A stretch of 54,073 nt of DNA. Source: Nitrososphaera sp. GTDB taxonomy: Archaea; Thermoproteota; Nitrososphaeria; Nitrososphaerales; Nitrososphaeraceae. This document shows, piece by piece, positions 1 through 9,185 of this stretch. Within the stretch, counting starts at the first letter, position 1. Every line of letters starts with the position of its first letter. The stretch spans positions 1-54,073 of the forward strand of contig JAJUFP010000011.1 in NCBI GenBank assembly GCA_029263715.1. Reading direction: 5' to 3'. A model generated the notes under the pieces. The model made no database searches. It had not been told where the DNA came from and saw only the letters and a program-made list of their open reading frames with translations. Made by a program: the position numbers and the translations under genes.

Positions 1-1
1 A

Positions 2-403
2 GTCTTTGACCAGTCCCTGATCAATGTCCTAGAGAGTCTTCCAAGAGCTACTTATACGGACGATATCACAAGCATGATTAACACATTCAAGACCTTGTGG
101 ACCAACAACGGCTGGGATCCCAACGAGCTTTGGTTCCTGCTGTATCCGACACATCCGTACGACAATCCAACGGACCAAGCAGCAAATGAATTGCTTTACG
201 ACGATGCAAGAGCGATAGCCGAAAGCATGGATCAAGTAATAGCGATTGACTGGCGAGGCCTCATCACACCGGCTGAAATGCTTTCATTGGGCTACTACTC
301 AGAAGACGGCACCGCTCAGACCCACAGGCATCTGACGGAAATTGGTTACGAAAAGACGGCGGAACTTGCGGTTGCAGCAATGGAAGTATCGGGTTCTACC
401 TGA
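2..403 (+). CDS. C-terminal part of an SGNH/GDSL-type hydrolase (5' truncated by window edge)
   Basis: The frame is open from base 2, so the gene starts outside the window and only about 133 C-terminal residues are visible. The end reads DGTAQTHRHLTEIGYEKTAE. This resembles the last conserved block of SGNH/GDSL esterases, in which an Asp and a His two or three residues apart complete the catalytic triad and are followed by a Gly-Tyr pair. An ATG at 74 lies inside the same frame and is unlikely to be the true start. The substrate cannot be told. The family call rests on one block and is moderate. Confidence 0.55.
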   Translation, partial: VFDQSLINVLESLPRATYTDDITSMINTFKTLWTNNGWDPNELWFLLYPTHPYDNPTDQAANELLYDDARAIAESMDQVIAIDWRGLITPAEMLSLGYYSEDGTAQTHRHLTEIGYEKTAELAVAAMEVSGST

Positions 404-558
404 CACAAAACATAAAGCTGTCCTTTTGTTTATTATACTTGCCAATCTTTGCAGTGGGACGCTCGGGATTGTGGCAGTAGTTCGGTCGAGTCAGCACCGG
501 TGGTTTCCATTTTCCACCGGGGTTTTTATACTAGTTCTTTTGTCTAGCCTTTGTGGTA

Positions 559-1167
559 ATGGTCAAGCGGGCCGTTACAATCCTTCTGCTTACTAACATC
601 GGCCTGGTCTCTGCCTTTGCTGTACCTCAGCTGTCTCAATACATCCCTATCTCAAAATCTATAATTGCTGACTGCTTGCGAACCTATGACAAGAATATCC
701 AAGAAGACGACAAGATTGCAGTCCTTGAACTGACAAACAAGGTTCGTGACCAGTATCATGACTTTGACTGTGCTTTAGAATCTTATGCTATTCTTGAGCA
801 GTTCAAGGAAACCAGGACAAACGCCAAGCTCGGGATAACCGAGATCTTCTTTTATCAAGATACTTCCCAGAAAGCCTGGCCCTATGTCATCGAGATGATG
901 AAATATGAAAAGGATCCGACATTGCTTTCAAACGTCTACGTGGCCCAAGGAAGAATCTATCTTGCAGATGAAAACTATGCCAGAGCTGAAGAATCCTTTC
1001 AGACTGCCCTAAAGCTTGACCCTGACAATGAATTTGCCATGATCGCTTACGGCGTTCTCAAATACAAGACCGGCGATATATCAACAGCCATCGAGTATTT
1101 CAAACAGGCAAGGGCTGACTGGCAGAATATAGTTATCGGCCTAAACAGCGGGCTTGATATGTTATAG
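559..1167 (+). CDS. Exported or membrane-anchored TPR-repeat protein
   Basis: About 202 residues. The N-terminus (MVKRAVTILLLTNIGLVSAF) is a basic stretch followed by a hydrophobic segment, which looks like a signal peptide or anchor. Residues about 125-185 contain tetratricopeptide-type helices (YVAQGRIYLADENYARAEES, then a second unit with AMIAYGVLKYKTGDISTAIE). TPR units are protein-interaction scaffolds. The partner is unknown. The start is ATG 559; an in-frame GTG at 553 is the alternative. No operon partner is obvious, since the next gene is separated by a likely new promoter. Confidence 0.7.
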   Translation: MVKRAVTILLLTNIGLVSAFAVPQLSQYIPISKSIIADCLRTYDKNIQEDDKIAVLELTNKVRDQYHDFDCALESYAILEQFKETRTNAKLGITEIFFYQDTSQKAWPYVIEMMKYEKDPTLLSNVYVAQGRIYLADENYARAEESFQTALKLDPDNEFAMIAYGVLKYKTGDISTAIEYFKQARADWQNIVIGLNSGLDML

Positions 1168-1260
1168 TTAATTAGATTTACCCTTTTCTCTTCGTGGTTT
1201 TTGACTGATAGTTTAGGACAATCAGAAGACATATTAACAGTTTCAAAACGTTATTCTGGC

Positions 1261-1425
1261 ATGATGAATTGTCCTGCCTGCGGTGCAGTGATGGTGTGGC
1301 TAAACGGCTCTGTTCTCCACGATCCGCCAACCAAGTACTATACATGCAGAAAATGCGGGCTGGATGCTGTCAAACTGCCTGACGGTTCGATAGAAATGAA
1401 CCAGGCAGAGCAGGCTGCCCAGTGA
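1261..1425 (+). CDS. Small zinc-ribbon protein
   Basis: About 54 residues starting MMNCPACGAVMV, with a CPAC knuckle near the N-terminus and a CRKC knuckle about 25 residues later. This is the typical four-Cys zinc ribbon found in many short archaeal proteins. An in-frame TTG at 1201 would add 20 residues. AT-rich TATA-like stretches lie about 25-35 bases before both candidates, so the start is undecided. The function is unknown; such proteins are often regulators or parts of larger complexes. Confidence 0.65.
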   Translation: MMNCPACGAVMVWLNGSVLHDPPTKYYTCRKCGLDAVKLPDGSIEMNQAEQAAQ

Positions 1426-1797
1426 CTTTTTGCCTGCTGAAGGTTCTGTAACATTGGCTTGTGTTTTTCACCAAACGTCCTAACAGCAGGTGCTCAAAAT
1501 TCTTAAATGCAAACCACATGTGGCCTCTGCCATGGAATTGGAGAATATGTCCGAACTACGTGAAAAAAGGACTTTTAATCTCAAGAGCTATGGAACAGAC
1601 CGGCGTGGCCTGTCCAAATGGGTACAAACTCGTTCAGTGCAACCTGGATAGCGTTTGAATTAAAAAACGCCTTTGTTAGCAGGCAAGGTCCACCACAAGA
1701 TCATTCCTGCTCTGGCAGGCCACAGCGTACGACGGCAGTAGGCTTTAGAATGATATGATGAAGCTTAAAATATGCAGCGCCGGCTCGATCATCTGTT
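1426..1797. other. Intergenic region before ilvD
   Basis: About 370 bases without a supported gene. A 65-codon plus-strand frame at 1461-1658 has no recognisable domain, unusual composition (many Trp, Cys and Asn) and no obvious promoter, so I do not call it. The 3' end carries the probable ilvD promoter. Confidence 0.5.
1763..1774 (+). promoter_or_regulatory. Probable TATA box of ilvD
   Basis: The A/T stretch CTTAAAATAT lies about 25-30 bases before the ilvD ATG at 1798. That places the expected transcription start at or next to the start codon, the leaderless arrangement common in this lineage. Inferred from spacing and composition only. Confidence 0.45.
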
Positions 1798-3477
1798 ATG
1801 GAGCTTCCAAGCAGAAAAGTTGTCGAGGGTACGGCAAGAGCCCCCCACAGGGCGATGTACAAGGCCATGGGTCTTACAGACGAGGATCTCAATAGACCAA
1901 TTATCGGTGTTTCTTCTACCTGTAACGAGGCCACCCCATGCAACATACACCTTGGCCAGCTCGCCCAGAGCGCCAAGCGGGGTGTGACAGATTCTGGCTG
2001 CACTCCAAGAGAGTTCACGGCCATAGCCGTCTCTGATGGCATAGCCATGGGCCATGAGGGCATGAAGGCCTCCCTTGTAAGCAGGGAGATAATTGCCGAC
2101 TCCATCGAGGTCATGGTCAGAGCGCACGGCTACGACGGCATTGTTGGCATCTCTGGCTGCGACAAAAGCCTTCCCGGCACATTGATTGGGATGGCAAGGA
2201 TGAACCTCCCCTCGATTTTCGTTTACGGCGGCACCATAATGCCCGGCGTGTGGAACGGCAAGCAGGTCACCATACAGGACGTGTACGAGGCAGTGGGCAC
2301 GTACGACGCTGGCAAGATGAGCCTGCAGGAACTGCTGAGCCTGGAAAATGTGGCCTGTCCCACGGCCGGCTCGTGTGCAGGCATGTACACCGCCAATACC
2401 ATGGCCTCGGTAAGCGAGGCTATTGGCATGTCGCTGCCAGGAAGCGCATCGCCTCCGGCTGAAAGCGAGAGGAGGCACGAGATCTGCTACAACACCGGCA
2501 AGGCCATAATGAACCTCATCGAGCAAAACATCCGGCCCAGGGATATCATGACCTTTGAAGCCTTTGAGAACGCGATAATGATGGCCAACGCCATCGGCGG
2601 ATCCACAAACGCGGTGCTTCACCTGCTAGCTATTGCCAGGGAAGCCGGAGTCAAGCTGAACCTTTCAGACTTTGAGAGGATCCGCAAGCGCACGCCACAC
2701 ATTGCAGACATGAGGCCGGGCGGCACCTACGTCATGCTTGACTTAGACAAGATAGGCGGCGTTCCAGTCATACTCAACGCATTGCTGAAAAAAGGTCTGC
2801 TTCACGGCGACGTGATGACCGTCACCGGCAAGACAATGAAGGAGAACATCGAGTCCATCAAGTTTGATTTGAGCGCAGGAAAGGAAAAGGTGGTCAGACG
2901 CCTTGAAGAGCCCATAAGCCCGGTAGGCACCCTCAAGATCCTCAAGGGCAGCCTTGCTCCGGACGGCGCGGTGGTCAAGGTGGCCGGCGTCAAGAGCAAA
3001 AAGTTTGTCGGCAAAGCAAGGGTATTTGATGCAGAGGAAAAGGCGTTTGAAGCCGTCTCCAAGAGAAAGATCAAGGAAGGCGATGTCGTGGTTATCCGAT
3101 ATGAAGGGCCCAAGGGCGGGCCGGGTATGCGCGAGATGCTGGCAGTCACCGCGGCTATTGTAGGCCAGGGACTGGGCGAGAAGGTGGCCATGGTGACTGA
3201 CGGCCGGTTCTCCGGTGCCACAAGGGGATTTATGATAGGCCACGTTGCCCCGGAAGCCATGATTGGAGGCCCCATCGCCCTGGTAAAGGAAGGCGACGAG
3301 ATTGTCATCGATACCTCCACAAGCAAGATAGACCTGATGGTCTCAAAGGCCGAGCTTGCCAGAAGGCAGAAAAAGTGGAAGCCCATCAAGCCCCACTACA
3401 AGACCGGTGCGCTGGCCAAGTATGCGTCGCTGGTCCAGTCCGCCTCGGAAGGGGCCGTAACTCTTCCCAAGATTTAA
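1798..3477 (+). CDS. ilvD: Dihydroxy-acid dehydratase
   Basis: 559 residues, normal family length. IlvD removes water from 2,3-dihydroxy-3-methylbutanoate or -pentanoate, the third common step of valine, isoleucine and leucine synthesis, using an Fe-S cluster and Mg2+. Visible family signatures are [12 protein letters not shown] near residues 40-51, GCDKSLPG near 120 (cluster Cys and the carbamylated Lys region), [17 protein letters not shown] near 190-208, and [10 protein letters not shown] near the C-terminus. The gene is complete. It precedes trpE on the same strand with a gap of about 40 bases, so the two may be co-transcribed. Confidence 0.97.
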   Translation: MELPSRKVVEGTARAPHRAMYKAMGLTDEDLNRPIIGVSSTCNEATPCNIHLGQLAQSAKRGVTDSGCTPREFTAIAVSDGIAMGHEGMKASLVSREIIADSIEVMVRAHGYDGIVGISGCDKSLPGTLIGMARMNLPSIFVYGGTIMPGVWNGKQVTIQDVYEAVGTYDAGKMSLQELLSLENVACPTAGSCAGMYTANTMASVSEAIGMSLPGSASPPAESERRHEICYNTGKAIMNLIEQNIRPRDIMTFEAFENAIMMANAIGGSTNAVLHLLAIAREAGVKLNLSDFERIRKRTPHIADMRPGGTYVMLDLDKIGGVPVILNALLKKGLLHGDVMTVTGKTMKENIESIKFDLSAGKEKVVRRLEEPISPVGTLKILKGSLAPDGAVVKVAGVKSKKFVGKARVFDAEEKAFEAVSKRKIKEGDVVVIRYEGPKGGPGMREMLAVTAAIVGQGLGEKVAMVTDGRFSGATRGFMIGHVAPEAMIGGPIALVKEGDEIVIDTSTSKIDLMVSKAELARRQKKWKPIKPHYKTGALAKYASLVQSASEGAVTLPKI

Positions 3478-3516
3478 ATGACTTGTAGGCCCAAGGCAAG
3501 GAGAGAATGAACCAAG

Positions 3517-4902
3517 GTGGTAGCTTTTGGCCGTCTGGAACTGGACGGCAGCATCAAGATACACCGGCTAGCCACGACTGAAGACCAGTACAGCATATTC
3601 AAAAAGATCTATTCTGCCTACGACAATGTCTTTATCCTAGAATCCCTGGTGGGGCCAAAGGAACTTGCAGAGATGTCGGTTATCGGCTTTGATCCAGAGA
3701 TCACGGCAACCTGCGATTTCAGGAAATTCACAGTGCGCGACAGGAAAGGCAAGGTAAAGCAGCAAAAGGTGTCAGACCCCCTGTCTCAATTGCGTGAATT
3801 GTTGCCCAAGGTAGACGACCAGCGCTTTAGGTACGTTGGCGGCGCCGTAGGATACATCAGCTACGACGCCATCCGGTTCTGGGAGCGCCTTCCGGTGGAC
3901 AAAAAGAAGACCAAGAACAACTTTCCCATCATGGAGTTTGGGATATACCCAGACGGCATACTTTACAACCACAAGGAAAACCAGGGGTACTATTTCCATC
4001 TTGGAGATTCACGGCTTGACGAAGTGCAGGCCAACCTTGCCAAGACAGCCGGCCAGTCAGAGCCATTCAAGCACACCATCCCACGCCGCAACATGACAAA
4101 GGGGCGTTTTGTAAGGATGGTAAAGAAGGCCAAAAAGTACGTCTACGACGGCGACATCTTCCAGGTGGTTCTATCAAAGAACATGAAATTCAAGGTCAGA
4201 GGAGACCTGCTGAGCTTTTACGAGTCGCTGCGGGAGGTCAACCCCTCTCCGTACATGTACCTGCTCAAGATGGGCGAAAACTGCATAGTCGGCTCAAGCC
4301 CGGAAATGCTTCTTCGGGTGACTGGCGATTACGTCGAGACATTCCCCATAGCAGGTACAAGGCCCATAGTATCAGACGAAAAGAAGAACGAGGAGCTCCG
4401 ATTGGATTTGCTGAAAGACGAGAAGGAGCTGGCAGAGCACACCATGCTTGTTGACCTGGCAAGAAACGATGTAGGCAGGGTCTGCAAGTTTGGCACAGTC
4501 AAAGTTGACGAGTTGATGACAGTCAAGAGGTTCAGCCACGTCCAGCACATAGTATCCCATGTCACCGGCAGGCTGCAGGACAGCTACGACTCGTACGACG
4601 CCCTCCGGGCGGTGTTCCCGGCCGGCACGGTCTCCGGCGCGCCAAAGGTGCGGGCAATGGAGATAATTGACGAGCTTGAGCCAGACCTCAGGGGGCCGTA
4701 TGCAGGAGCTCTTGGGTACTTTTCATTTAACGGCTCGTGTGATTTTGCCATAACCATACGCTCGATCTTTATCAACAAGCACGACGCCTACGTTCAGTCT
4801 GGAGCCGGCATAGTGATGGACTCGGATCCAGAGCGCGAATGGGACGAGACAGAGCACAAGGCAAACGCCCTGATTGCTGCGCTCAGGGCTGCAGCAAAAT
4901 AG
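3517..4902 (+). CDS. trpE: Anthranilate synthase component I (chorismate-binding)
   Basis: 461 residues from a GTG start. TrpE converts chorismate to anthranilate, the first step of tryptophan synthesis, normally with a glutamine amidotransferase partner (TrpG), which is not in this window. The N-terminus has an ILES stretch with downstream EMSVIGFDPE, resembling the LLES tryptophan-feedback site. The C-terminal catalytic domain has FPAGTVSGAPKVRAMEIIDE and GALGYFSFNGSCDFAITIRS, the chorismate-binding signature. The LLES-like feature favours TrpE over the related PabB. It converges with thrC. Confidence 0.88.
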   Translation: MVAFGRLELDGSIKIHRLATTEDQYSIFKKIYSAYDNVFILESLVGPKELAEMSVIGFDPEITATCDFRKFTVRDRKGKVKQQKVSDPLSQLRELLPKVDDQRFRYVGGAVGYISYDAIRFWERLPVDKKKTKNNFPIMEFGIYPDGILYNHKENQGYYFHLGDSRLDEVQANLAKTAGQSEPFKHTIPRRNMTKGRFVRMVKKAKKYVYDGDIFQVVLSKNMKFKVRGDLLSFYESLREVNPSPYMYLLKMGENCIVGSSPEMLLRVTGDYVETFPIAGTRPIVSDEKKNEELRLDLLKDEKELAEHTMLVDLARNDVGRVCKFGTVKVDELMTVKRFSHVQHIVSHVTGRLQDSYDSYDALRAVFPAGTVSGAPKVRAMEIIDELEPDLRGPYAGALGYFSFNGSCDFAITIRSIFINKHDAYVQSGAGIVMDSDPEREWDETEHKANALIAALRAAAK

Positions 4903-5133
4903 CGTTTTTGCTCAATTTTGTTAAGGACAAAAAGCCCTTTTGTAAGTATTTTGTGCTCGGTTACTGCATAAATGGCGTCGTTTTCGCTATCTGGCTGCAG
5001 GATCATTGTCCTCGACTACATATCCAGTATCGATACTAGGACTTTATTATCAAGTCTATAACTGTGAATTCAACTTCATATCTGTAAGACCGATACCATG
5101 ATTATAGTTTTGCACTTGTCCAGATGGCAGCAA

Positions 5134-6474
5134 TCAGTGGCTTGTTGGAGGCCTTGCAAACATGTTGGCCGGGTTCATGTGGTACTCCACAGCAAGGGCA
5201 GCATCTTTCTGCCTTCCGGTGAGGATGCCCACGACAACGTCGTCGCGCTTTATCACGCCTTCCTTGCGCAGCTTTCTGATGCCGGCAGGAACTGCCCCTG
5301 ATGCCATCTCACAGTCAAAGCCATTCAGCCCCACAATGGACATGCCGTCGGCCATCTCTTGATCGCTTACCTGCGTCACGACGCCGTTGGTAAAGTCCAT
5401 GGTACGCAGAGCCTTGGCGATGTTGGCCGGCCTTCCTATCTGGATTGCAGTGGCGTGGGTCTTGGGCCTTATGCCCCTCTTGTCCAAAGACGCGTAGTAC
5501 CTGTCCACCATGCCCAGGTCGGGCCTTCCGCCGTTCCACCTCAGTGGCGTGCCTTCAAACAGGCCGTTGTAAAGTTCGTAGAATGTGTTGGCGCCGTCTG
5601 CATTTACAACTAGGACGCGGGGGATCTTTTTGATCCATCCCCATTCGTACAGCTCGATGAGGGCTTTGCCGCAGCTGGACGTGTTTCCAAGCGCGCCGCC
5701 GGGATACACAATCCAGTCCGGCGGATTCCAGTTAAGGTACTCCATTATCCTGTAAACGATGGTCTTCTGGCCCTCCAGCCGAAACGGGTTAACAGAGTTT
5801 ACTGTGTAGCCCCCAGTCTCCTTGGCATTCTTGAGCGAAGCGGCAAGTGCGTCATCAAAGTTGCCCGGCACTTGTATTACCTGCGCACCAAACTGGAATG
5901 CCTGGCCCAGCTTGCCGGGGGCAATCTCGCCCTTTGGGATGTAGACGTCGCATTCTATTCCCTCGTTGGCAGCATACATTGCGGCAGACGCAGACGTGTT
6001 GCCAGTTGAGGCACAGATTATCTTCTTTACCTTAAGCATCTTGGCATGGGTGACGGCAGTCGACATGCCGTTGTCCTTGAACGAGCCACTGGGGTTGTAG
6101 CCCTCCGGCTGCAGGAAAAGGCCATCGTGATTCATGTCTGCATAGTCTGCGGCCTTGCTCATCTTGTACGGCTTTGAGAGCTTGCCTTCTGCGCCGTCCA
6201 GCGAGACCAGAACATTGGCGCATTCATCGAAATTCTCGGTATCGATCCCGGCAAAGTTTATGAGGTCTCGGAACCTCCAGACGCCGCTTTCGTTGTATAT
6301 GTTGCCGCCGTGGTTGCGCCGCTGAAAGAACTTTTCTACAAGGTCGCGGCCTGGCCTTGCGCTGTACTTGATGTCCAAAAGTGAGCCGCAGGAACATCGA
6401 TAAATGTCATTGGTTATTTCGTAAGATTTGCCGCAGTCCGGGTTTATGCACTTCTTGACCGCATGCTCTGGCAT
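5134..6474 (-). CDS. thrC: Threonine synthase
   Basis: 446 residues. This PLP enzyme turns O-phosphohomoserine into threonine. The N-terminus carries a zinc-ribbon-like four-Cys region (CINPDCGKSYEITNDIYRCSCG), followed by the PLP fold with the cofactor Lys in GYNPSGSFKDNGM. A Ser/Gly-rich phosphate-binding ASTGNTSASAAMYAA segment and PGGALGNTSS follow. It starts at ATG 6474 and is transcribed towards trpE; the 230-base convergent gap (4903-5133) shows nothing else. A complete, ordinary member of the family. Confidence 0.95.
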   Translation of the reverse strand: MPEHAVKKCINPDCGKSYEITNDIYRCSCGSLLDIKYSARPGRDLVEKFFQRRNHGGNIYNESGVWRFRDLINFAGIDTENFDECANVLVSLDGAEGKLSKPYKMSKAADYADMNHDGLFLQPEGYNPSGSFKDNGMSTAVTHAKMLKVKKIICASTGNTSASAAMYAANEGIECDVYIPKGEIAPGKLGQAFQFGAQVIQVPGNFDDALAASLKNAKETGGYTVNSVNPFRLEGQKTIVYRIMEYLNWNPPDWIVYPGGALGNTSSCGKALIELYEWGWIKKIPRVLVVNADGANTFYELYNGLFEGTPLRWNGGRPDLGMVDRYYASLDKRGIRPKTHATAIQIGRPANIAKALRTMDFTNGVVTQVSDQEMADGMSIVGLNGFDCEMASGAVPAGIRKLRKEGVIKRDDVVVGILTGRQKDAALAVEYHMNPANMFARPPTSH

Positions 6475-6511
6475 TACGATTGAGACGATTACGATTGCTA
6501 TTTAGGTGTTT

Positions 6512-6775
6512 TTACTTTTTCACGTTTTTCTCGTACATTTTCAAGACTTGCTGGATGACGCCGTCCATGTCGTCCTCCCTTACTTCCGGCGAGACGGCAT
6601 GCTTTAGTAAGTTGTTCACGGTGGAAGAGATCTCGGAGCTGACCTCGTCGAAGCTATCCATATCGCTGTAGCTTTGCTGGTAAAGCCGCCGCAGTTTCAT
6701 CGCGTACATCTGCGTTTGCTCATTTATGGTGATATTGTAACTGCGATTGTTTACCTTAATCTTCTCCTTGATCAT
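6512..6775 (-). CDS. Conserved-looking small protein of unknown function
   Basis: 87 residues, charged and predicted helical (MKLRRLYQQSYSDMDSFDEV, ending VIQQVLKMYEKNVKK). No Cys pairs, signal peptide or known motif is visible. It sits 37 bases before the thrC start on the same strand and could be its upstream operon partner. It is divergent from the cdvB-like gene across a 200-base promoter region. Codon use looks like that of its neighbours, so I think it is real, but no function can be named. Confidence 0.6.
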   Translation of the reverse strand: MIKEKIKVNNRSYNITINEQTQMYAMKLRRLYQQSYSDMDSFDEVSSEISSTVNNLLKHAVSPEVREDDMDGVIQQVLKMYEKNVKK

Positions 6776-6976
6776 CGTTACAGTAGCTGAGAATCAGTGT
6801 TTAAAAAACTTGTCTAACCTCATCATATTCTGAATTATCTGCATCAGGAAATTATCAGGTCGGCCTTGCAACAATCTGTAACTGCGGACTGCTGTTACCG
6901 CGGTTACAGGCCGGGCCAGTACATCTGGTCTTTTAGTCGTTGTCCAGAATCATTGCTAGGTGCCATAATAGTAAGA

Positions 6977-7624
6977 ATGTCATTTGGTAACAAATGGGTA
7001 AAACCCCAAGGAGAAAGCGTAGGACACAGGTTGATGGAAGGTATCAAGCCACAAGCACCGCTGAAACCAAGGATTGAAGAGGCGCAAAAGAAGCTGCAGA
7101 TGCAGATATCGAAACTTGACTCCATATCTGGCCGCATGCATGAAAAGGATCAGGTTATCTTCAAGCGCATAGTGCTGGCGATGCAAAGCCACGACGCACA
7201 GCACGCCAGAGTGTTGTCCGGCGAGCTGTCCCAGATCCGCAAGATGAGCAAGATGATAAACTCTGCCAAGCTTGCACTAGAACAGATACAGTTGAGGCTG
7301 AACACCATAACAGAATTGGGAGACGTTGTAGTGACCTTGAGCCCGGCCATGTCCGTGATAAAGGGACTTCAAAGCGGCCTTTCAGGCATGATGCCAGAAG
7401 CAGACCAGTCCTTTGCACAGATCTCAGACCTGCTTGGCAACATCATGACAGACTCGGGACAGATTCCAAACGGCGAGATAGGCGGCTTTACTGCTGTCAA
7501 CGACGACACGGCAAGGATAATGGAAGAGGCAAGCGCGATAGTAGAGATGAACATGAAAAGCAAGTTCCCAGACCTGCCGTCAAGCACTTCTTCTTCAAGA
7601 ATCCCAGAGGCCTCGGGCTTTTAG
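6977..7624 (+). CDS. cdvB: ESCRT-III-like cell division protein (CdvB family)
   Basis: About 215 residues from ATG 6977 (MSFGNKWVKP). The open frame continues upstream to 6866, but that part is Cys-rich and unlike the family. The body is long amphipathic helices: a basic first helix pair (KPRIEEAQKKLQMQISKLDS, then RIVLAMQSHDAQHARVLSGE), followed by ELGDVVVTLSPAMSVIKGLQ. This is the Snf7/Vps2 layout of archaeal CdvB proteins, which polymerise at the membrane during division. The C-terminus is Ser-rich (SSTSSSRIPEASGF) and acidic upstream, as expected for a regulatory tail. No cdvA or cdvC lies in the window. A paralogue, not necessarily the main CdvB, since this lineage usually has several. 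Confidence 0.82.
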   Translation: MSFGNKWVKPQGESVGHRLMEGIKPQAPLKPRIEEAQKKLQMQISKLDSISGRMHEKDQVIFKRIVLAMQSHDAQHARVLSGELSQIRKMSKMINSAKLALEQIQLRLNTITELGDVVVTLSPAMSVIKGLQSGLSGMMPEADQSFAQISDLLGNIMTDSGQIPNGEIGGFTAVNDDTARIMEEASAIVEMNMKSKFPDLPSSTSSSRIPEASGF

Positions 7625-7636
7625 GGCCCCTCTTTT

Positions 7637-7966
7637 TTACTTTTTTCCAGAAATCTTCTGCAGTTGCTTTTTGATCCTTGAGATCGTGGGGTAGCTGTAG
7701 CCCTTCTCTCTGTACGTGCGGATCATTGTCTTCCAGTTGTTGAGGCGCCACCTGGCCTGCTCTGGGCTTAGAAGGTGCGTCTCCGCCTTGATCATGCTTT
7801 TCCTTCCAGGCATCAGATATCCGCCTGTAGCAGCGGTATACCGGCTGTACGCAAAGCGCAGGCCAAACAGAATCTCTTCTTGAGGAAGCGAGTTTAGATA
7901 CATGGCCAGCTCCCTGCCCTGGTCTTCGGTCAGCCCGAGTTTGAATGCAAATTCCCTTGCAGGCAC
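7637..7966 (-). CDS. Unknown 109-residue protein next to bioF
   Basis: 109 residues from a GTG start (MPAREFAFKLGLTEDQ, ending SRIKKQLQKISGKK), mostly helical, basic at the C-terminus, without Cys pairs or membrane segments. It lies immediately downstream of bioF on the same strand. It has its own AT-rich TATA-like stretch (about 7987-7996), preceded directly by a perfect 30-base palindrome that overlaps the bioF stop codon. It may be a DNA- or RNA-binding protein, but no fold is recognised. Its position makes it a candidate for biotin-related function or regulation. Confidence 0.6.
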   Translation of the reverse strand: MPAREFAFKLGLTEDQGRELAMYLNSLPQEEILFGLRFAYSRYTAATGGYLMPGRKSMIKAETHLLSPEQARWRLNNWKTMIRTYREKGYSYPTISRIKKQLQKISGKK

Positions 7967-7996
7967 ACCAGCCTTTAGCCGGGCGTACTAATTAAA

Positions 7997-8026
7997 CATA
8001 TTTCTAAACTCGAGTTTAGAAATATG
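7997..8026. promoter_or_regulatory. Perfect 30-base palindrome, copy 1 of a four-copy family
   Basis: Both halves (7997-8011 and 8012-8026) are exact reverse complements; the core half-site is TTTCTAAACTC. It covers the last codons and stop of bioF and ends just upstream of the probable promoter of the 109-residue gene. Related copies are at 10204, 18931 and 19135. It could be an operator for a dimeric regulator, a recombination site or an RNA hairpin at the bioF 3' end. Confidence 0.75.
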
Positions 8027-9185
8027 TCAGGCCCAGCTTCTTGCCAGACTTTTCAAACGCGGCCAAGGCCAGGTCAAGGTGTTTCTGCGTATGCATCGAC
8101 GTCAGAGACACGCGGAGCCGCGCAGATCCTTTCCTGACCGTCGGGTATCGCACTGCCTGCGCAAAAACTCCCTGCTCTAAAAGATCCTGCGAAAGCATGA
8201 CGGCTTTTCTTTCGTCTCCCACAAGCACAGGAATTATCTGGCTTGCAGAATTGCCCAGTGAAAAGCCTAGTTTTTCCATTCCCCGCCGGAAATAATCGAT
8301 GTTGCGGTACAGTCTTTTCTGCAGGTTTCCTTTTTTTGCTATTGGTATTGCAGCCGTGGCCGCAGCGCAGAGATGATCAGGCAGGGCGGAGGTGTATATG
8401 AACTGCCTTGAGGTGTTGATCAAGAGTTCCCGGATTTTTGCGCTTGCTGCGACGTAGCCACCAAAGCAGCCAAGCCCCTTGCTCATGCTGCTGATGTGCA
8501 CGTCTGCCTCAACGCCAAAACTAGCAGGCGTTCCTGAGAAATTCGGGCCTATCACAAAGTCACCGTGGGCATCGTCAACGACGGTTATTGCATCATGCTT
8601 TTCTGCTACTGCACAGATTTCTTTTAGATTGGCGGCATCGCCATCCATGCTGAAAATGCCCTCGGTTACGACGATTTTTCTCCCTGCCGTTTGTCGCAAA
8701 AGATCCTCAAGGCGGGCAACATCGTTGTGGGCAAAAACCTTGATTTCGGCACCGCTTAGCCGGCAGGCGTCTATTATGCTGGCATGGTTCAACTCATCGC
8801 TAAAGATAGTCGAGTTCTTGTCCGCCATCGCGGTTATCACGCCCAGGTTTGCCGCATACCCTGTCGGGCAAACCAGGGCCGACTCTGTCCTGCGGTGAGC
8901 AGCCAAAAGCTCCTCAAGTTTCAGGATTTTGGGGTCATTGCCAGCTATGAGCCGCGAGCTGCACTGCGAGACCTGTCTTAACGCCCTGATGGTTTTTGCT
9001 ATCACACGCTTGTTCTGCGAAAGCCCCAGGTAGTCGTTTGAGCATAGGTGAATTGCTTGCCGGCCGTTGACAATTGCAACGGGACCCCGGACATCCACGG
9101 CCTTCAGCCTGCGGTACAGGTTGCTTTTTTCCAGCGATGCTAGTCTTTCGTCTATAAAATCAGTCTTGTGCTGCTTTGAGACCAA
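8016..9185 (-). CDS. bioF: 8-amino-7-oxononanoate synthase
   Basis: 389 residues. This PLP enzyme joins pimeloyl thioester and alanine to make 8-amino-7-oxononanoate (KAPA), the first committed ring-assembly step of biotin synthesis. Signatures are SNDYLGLSQN at the N-terminus, VDDAHGDFVIG (Asp/His at the cofactor), and the Schiff-base Lys in SMSKGLGCFGGYVAAS. The sister enzyme 2-amino-3-ketobutyrate CoA ligase looks alike, but overlap with bioB decides for BioF. Its start overlaps the end of bioB by 26 bases, implying one transcript. Confidence 0.93.
   Translation of the reverse strand: MVSKQHKTDFIDERLASLEKSNLYRRLKAVDVRGPVAIVNGRQAIHLCSNDYLGLSQNKRVIAKTIRALRQVSQCSSRLIAGNDPKILKLEELLAAHRRTESALVCPTGYAANLGVITAMADKNSTIFSDELNHASIIDACRLSGAEIKVFAHNDVARLEDLLRQTAGRKIVVTEGIFSMDGDAANLKEICAVAEKHDAITVVDDAHGDFVIGPNFSGTPASFGVEADVHISSMSKGLGCFGGYVAASAKIRELLINTSRQFIYTSALPDHLCAAATAAIPIAKKGNLQKRLYRNIDYFRRGMEKLGFSLGNSASQIIPVLVGDERKAVMLSQDLLEQGVFAQAVRYPTVRKGSARLRVSLTSMHTQKHLDLALAAFEKSGKKLGLTYF

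Noticed and set aside
342-596. 84-codon frame between the SGNH fragment and the TPR gene
   Set aside because: It overlaps both real genes in another register, and its hydrophobic run is the translated gap, with no start signal.
1789-2622. 277-codon minus-strand frame inside ilvD
   Set aside because: The ilvD strand carries all catalytic motifs; the antisense frame is rich in His, Cys and Ala without a recognisable fold.
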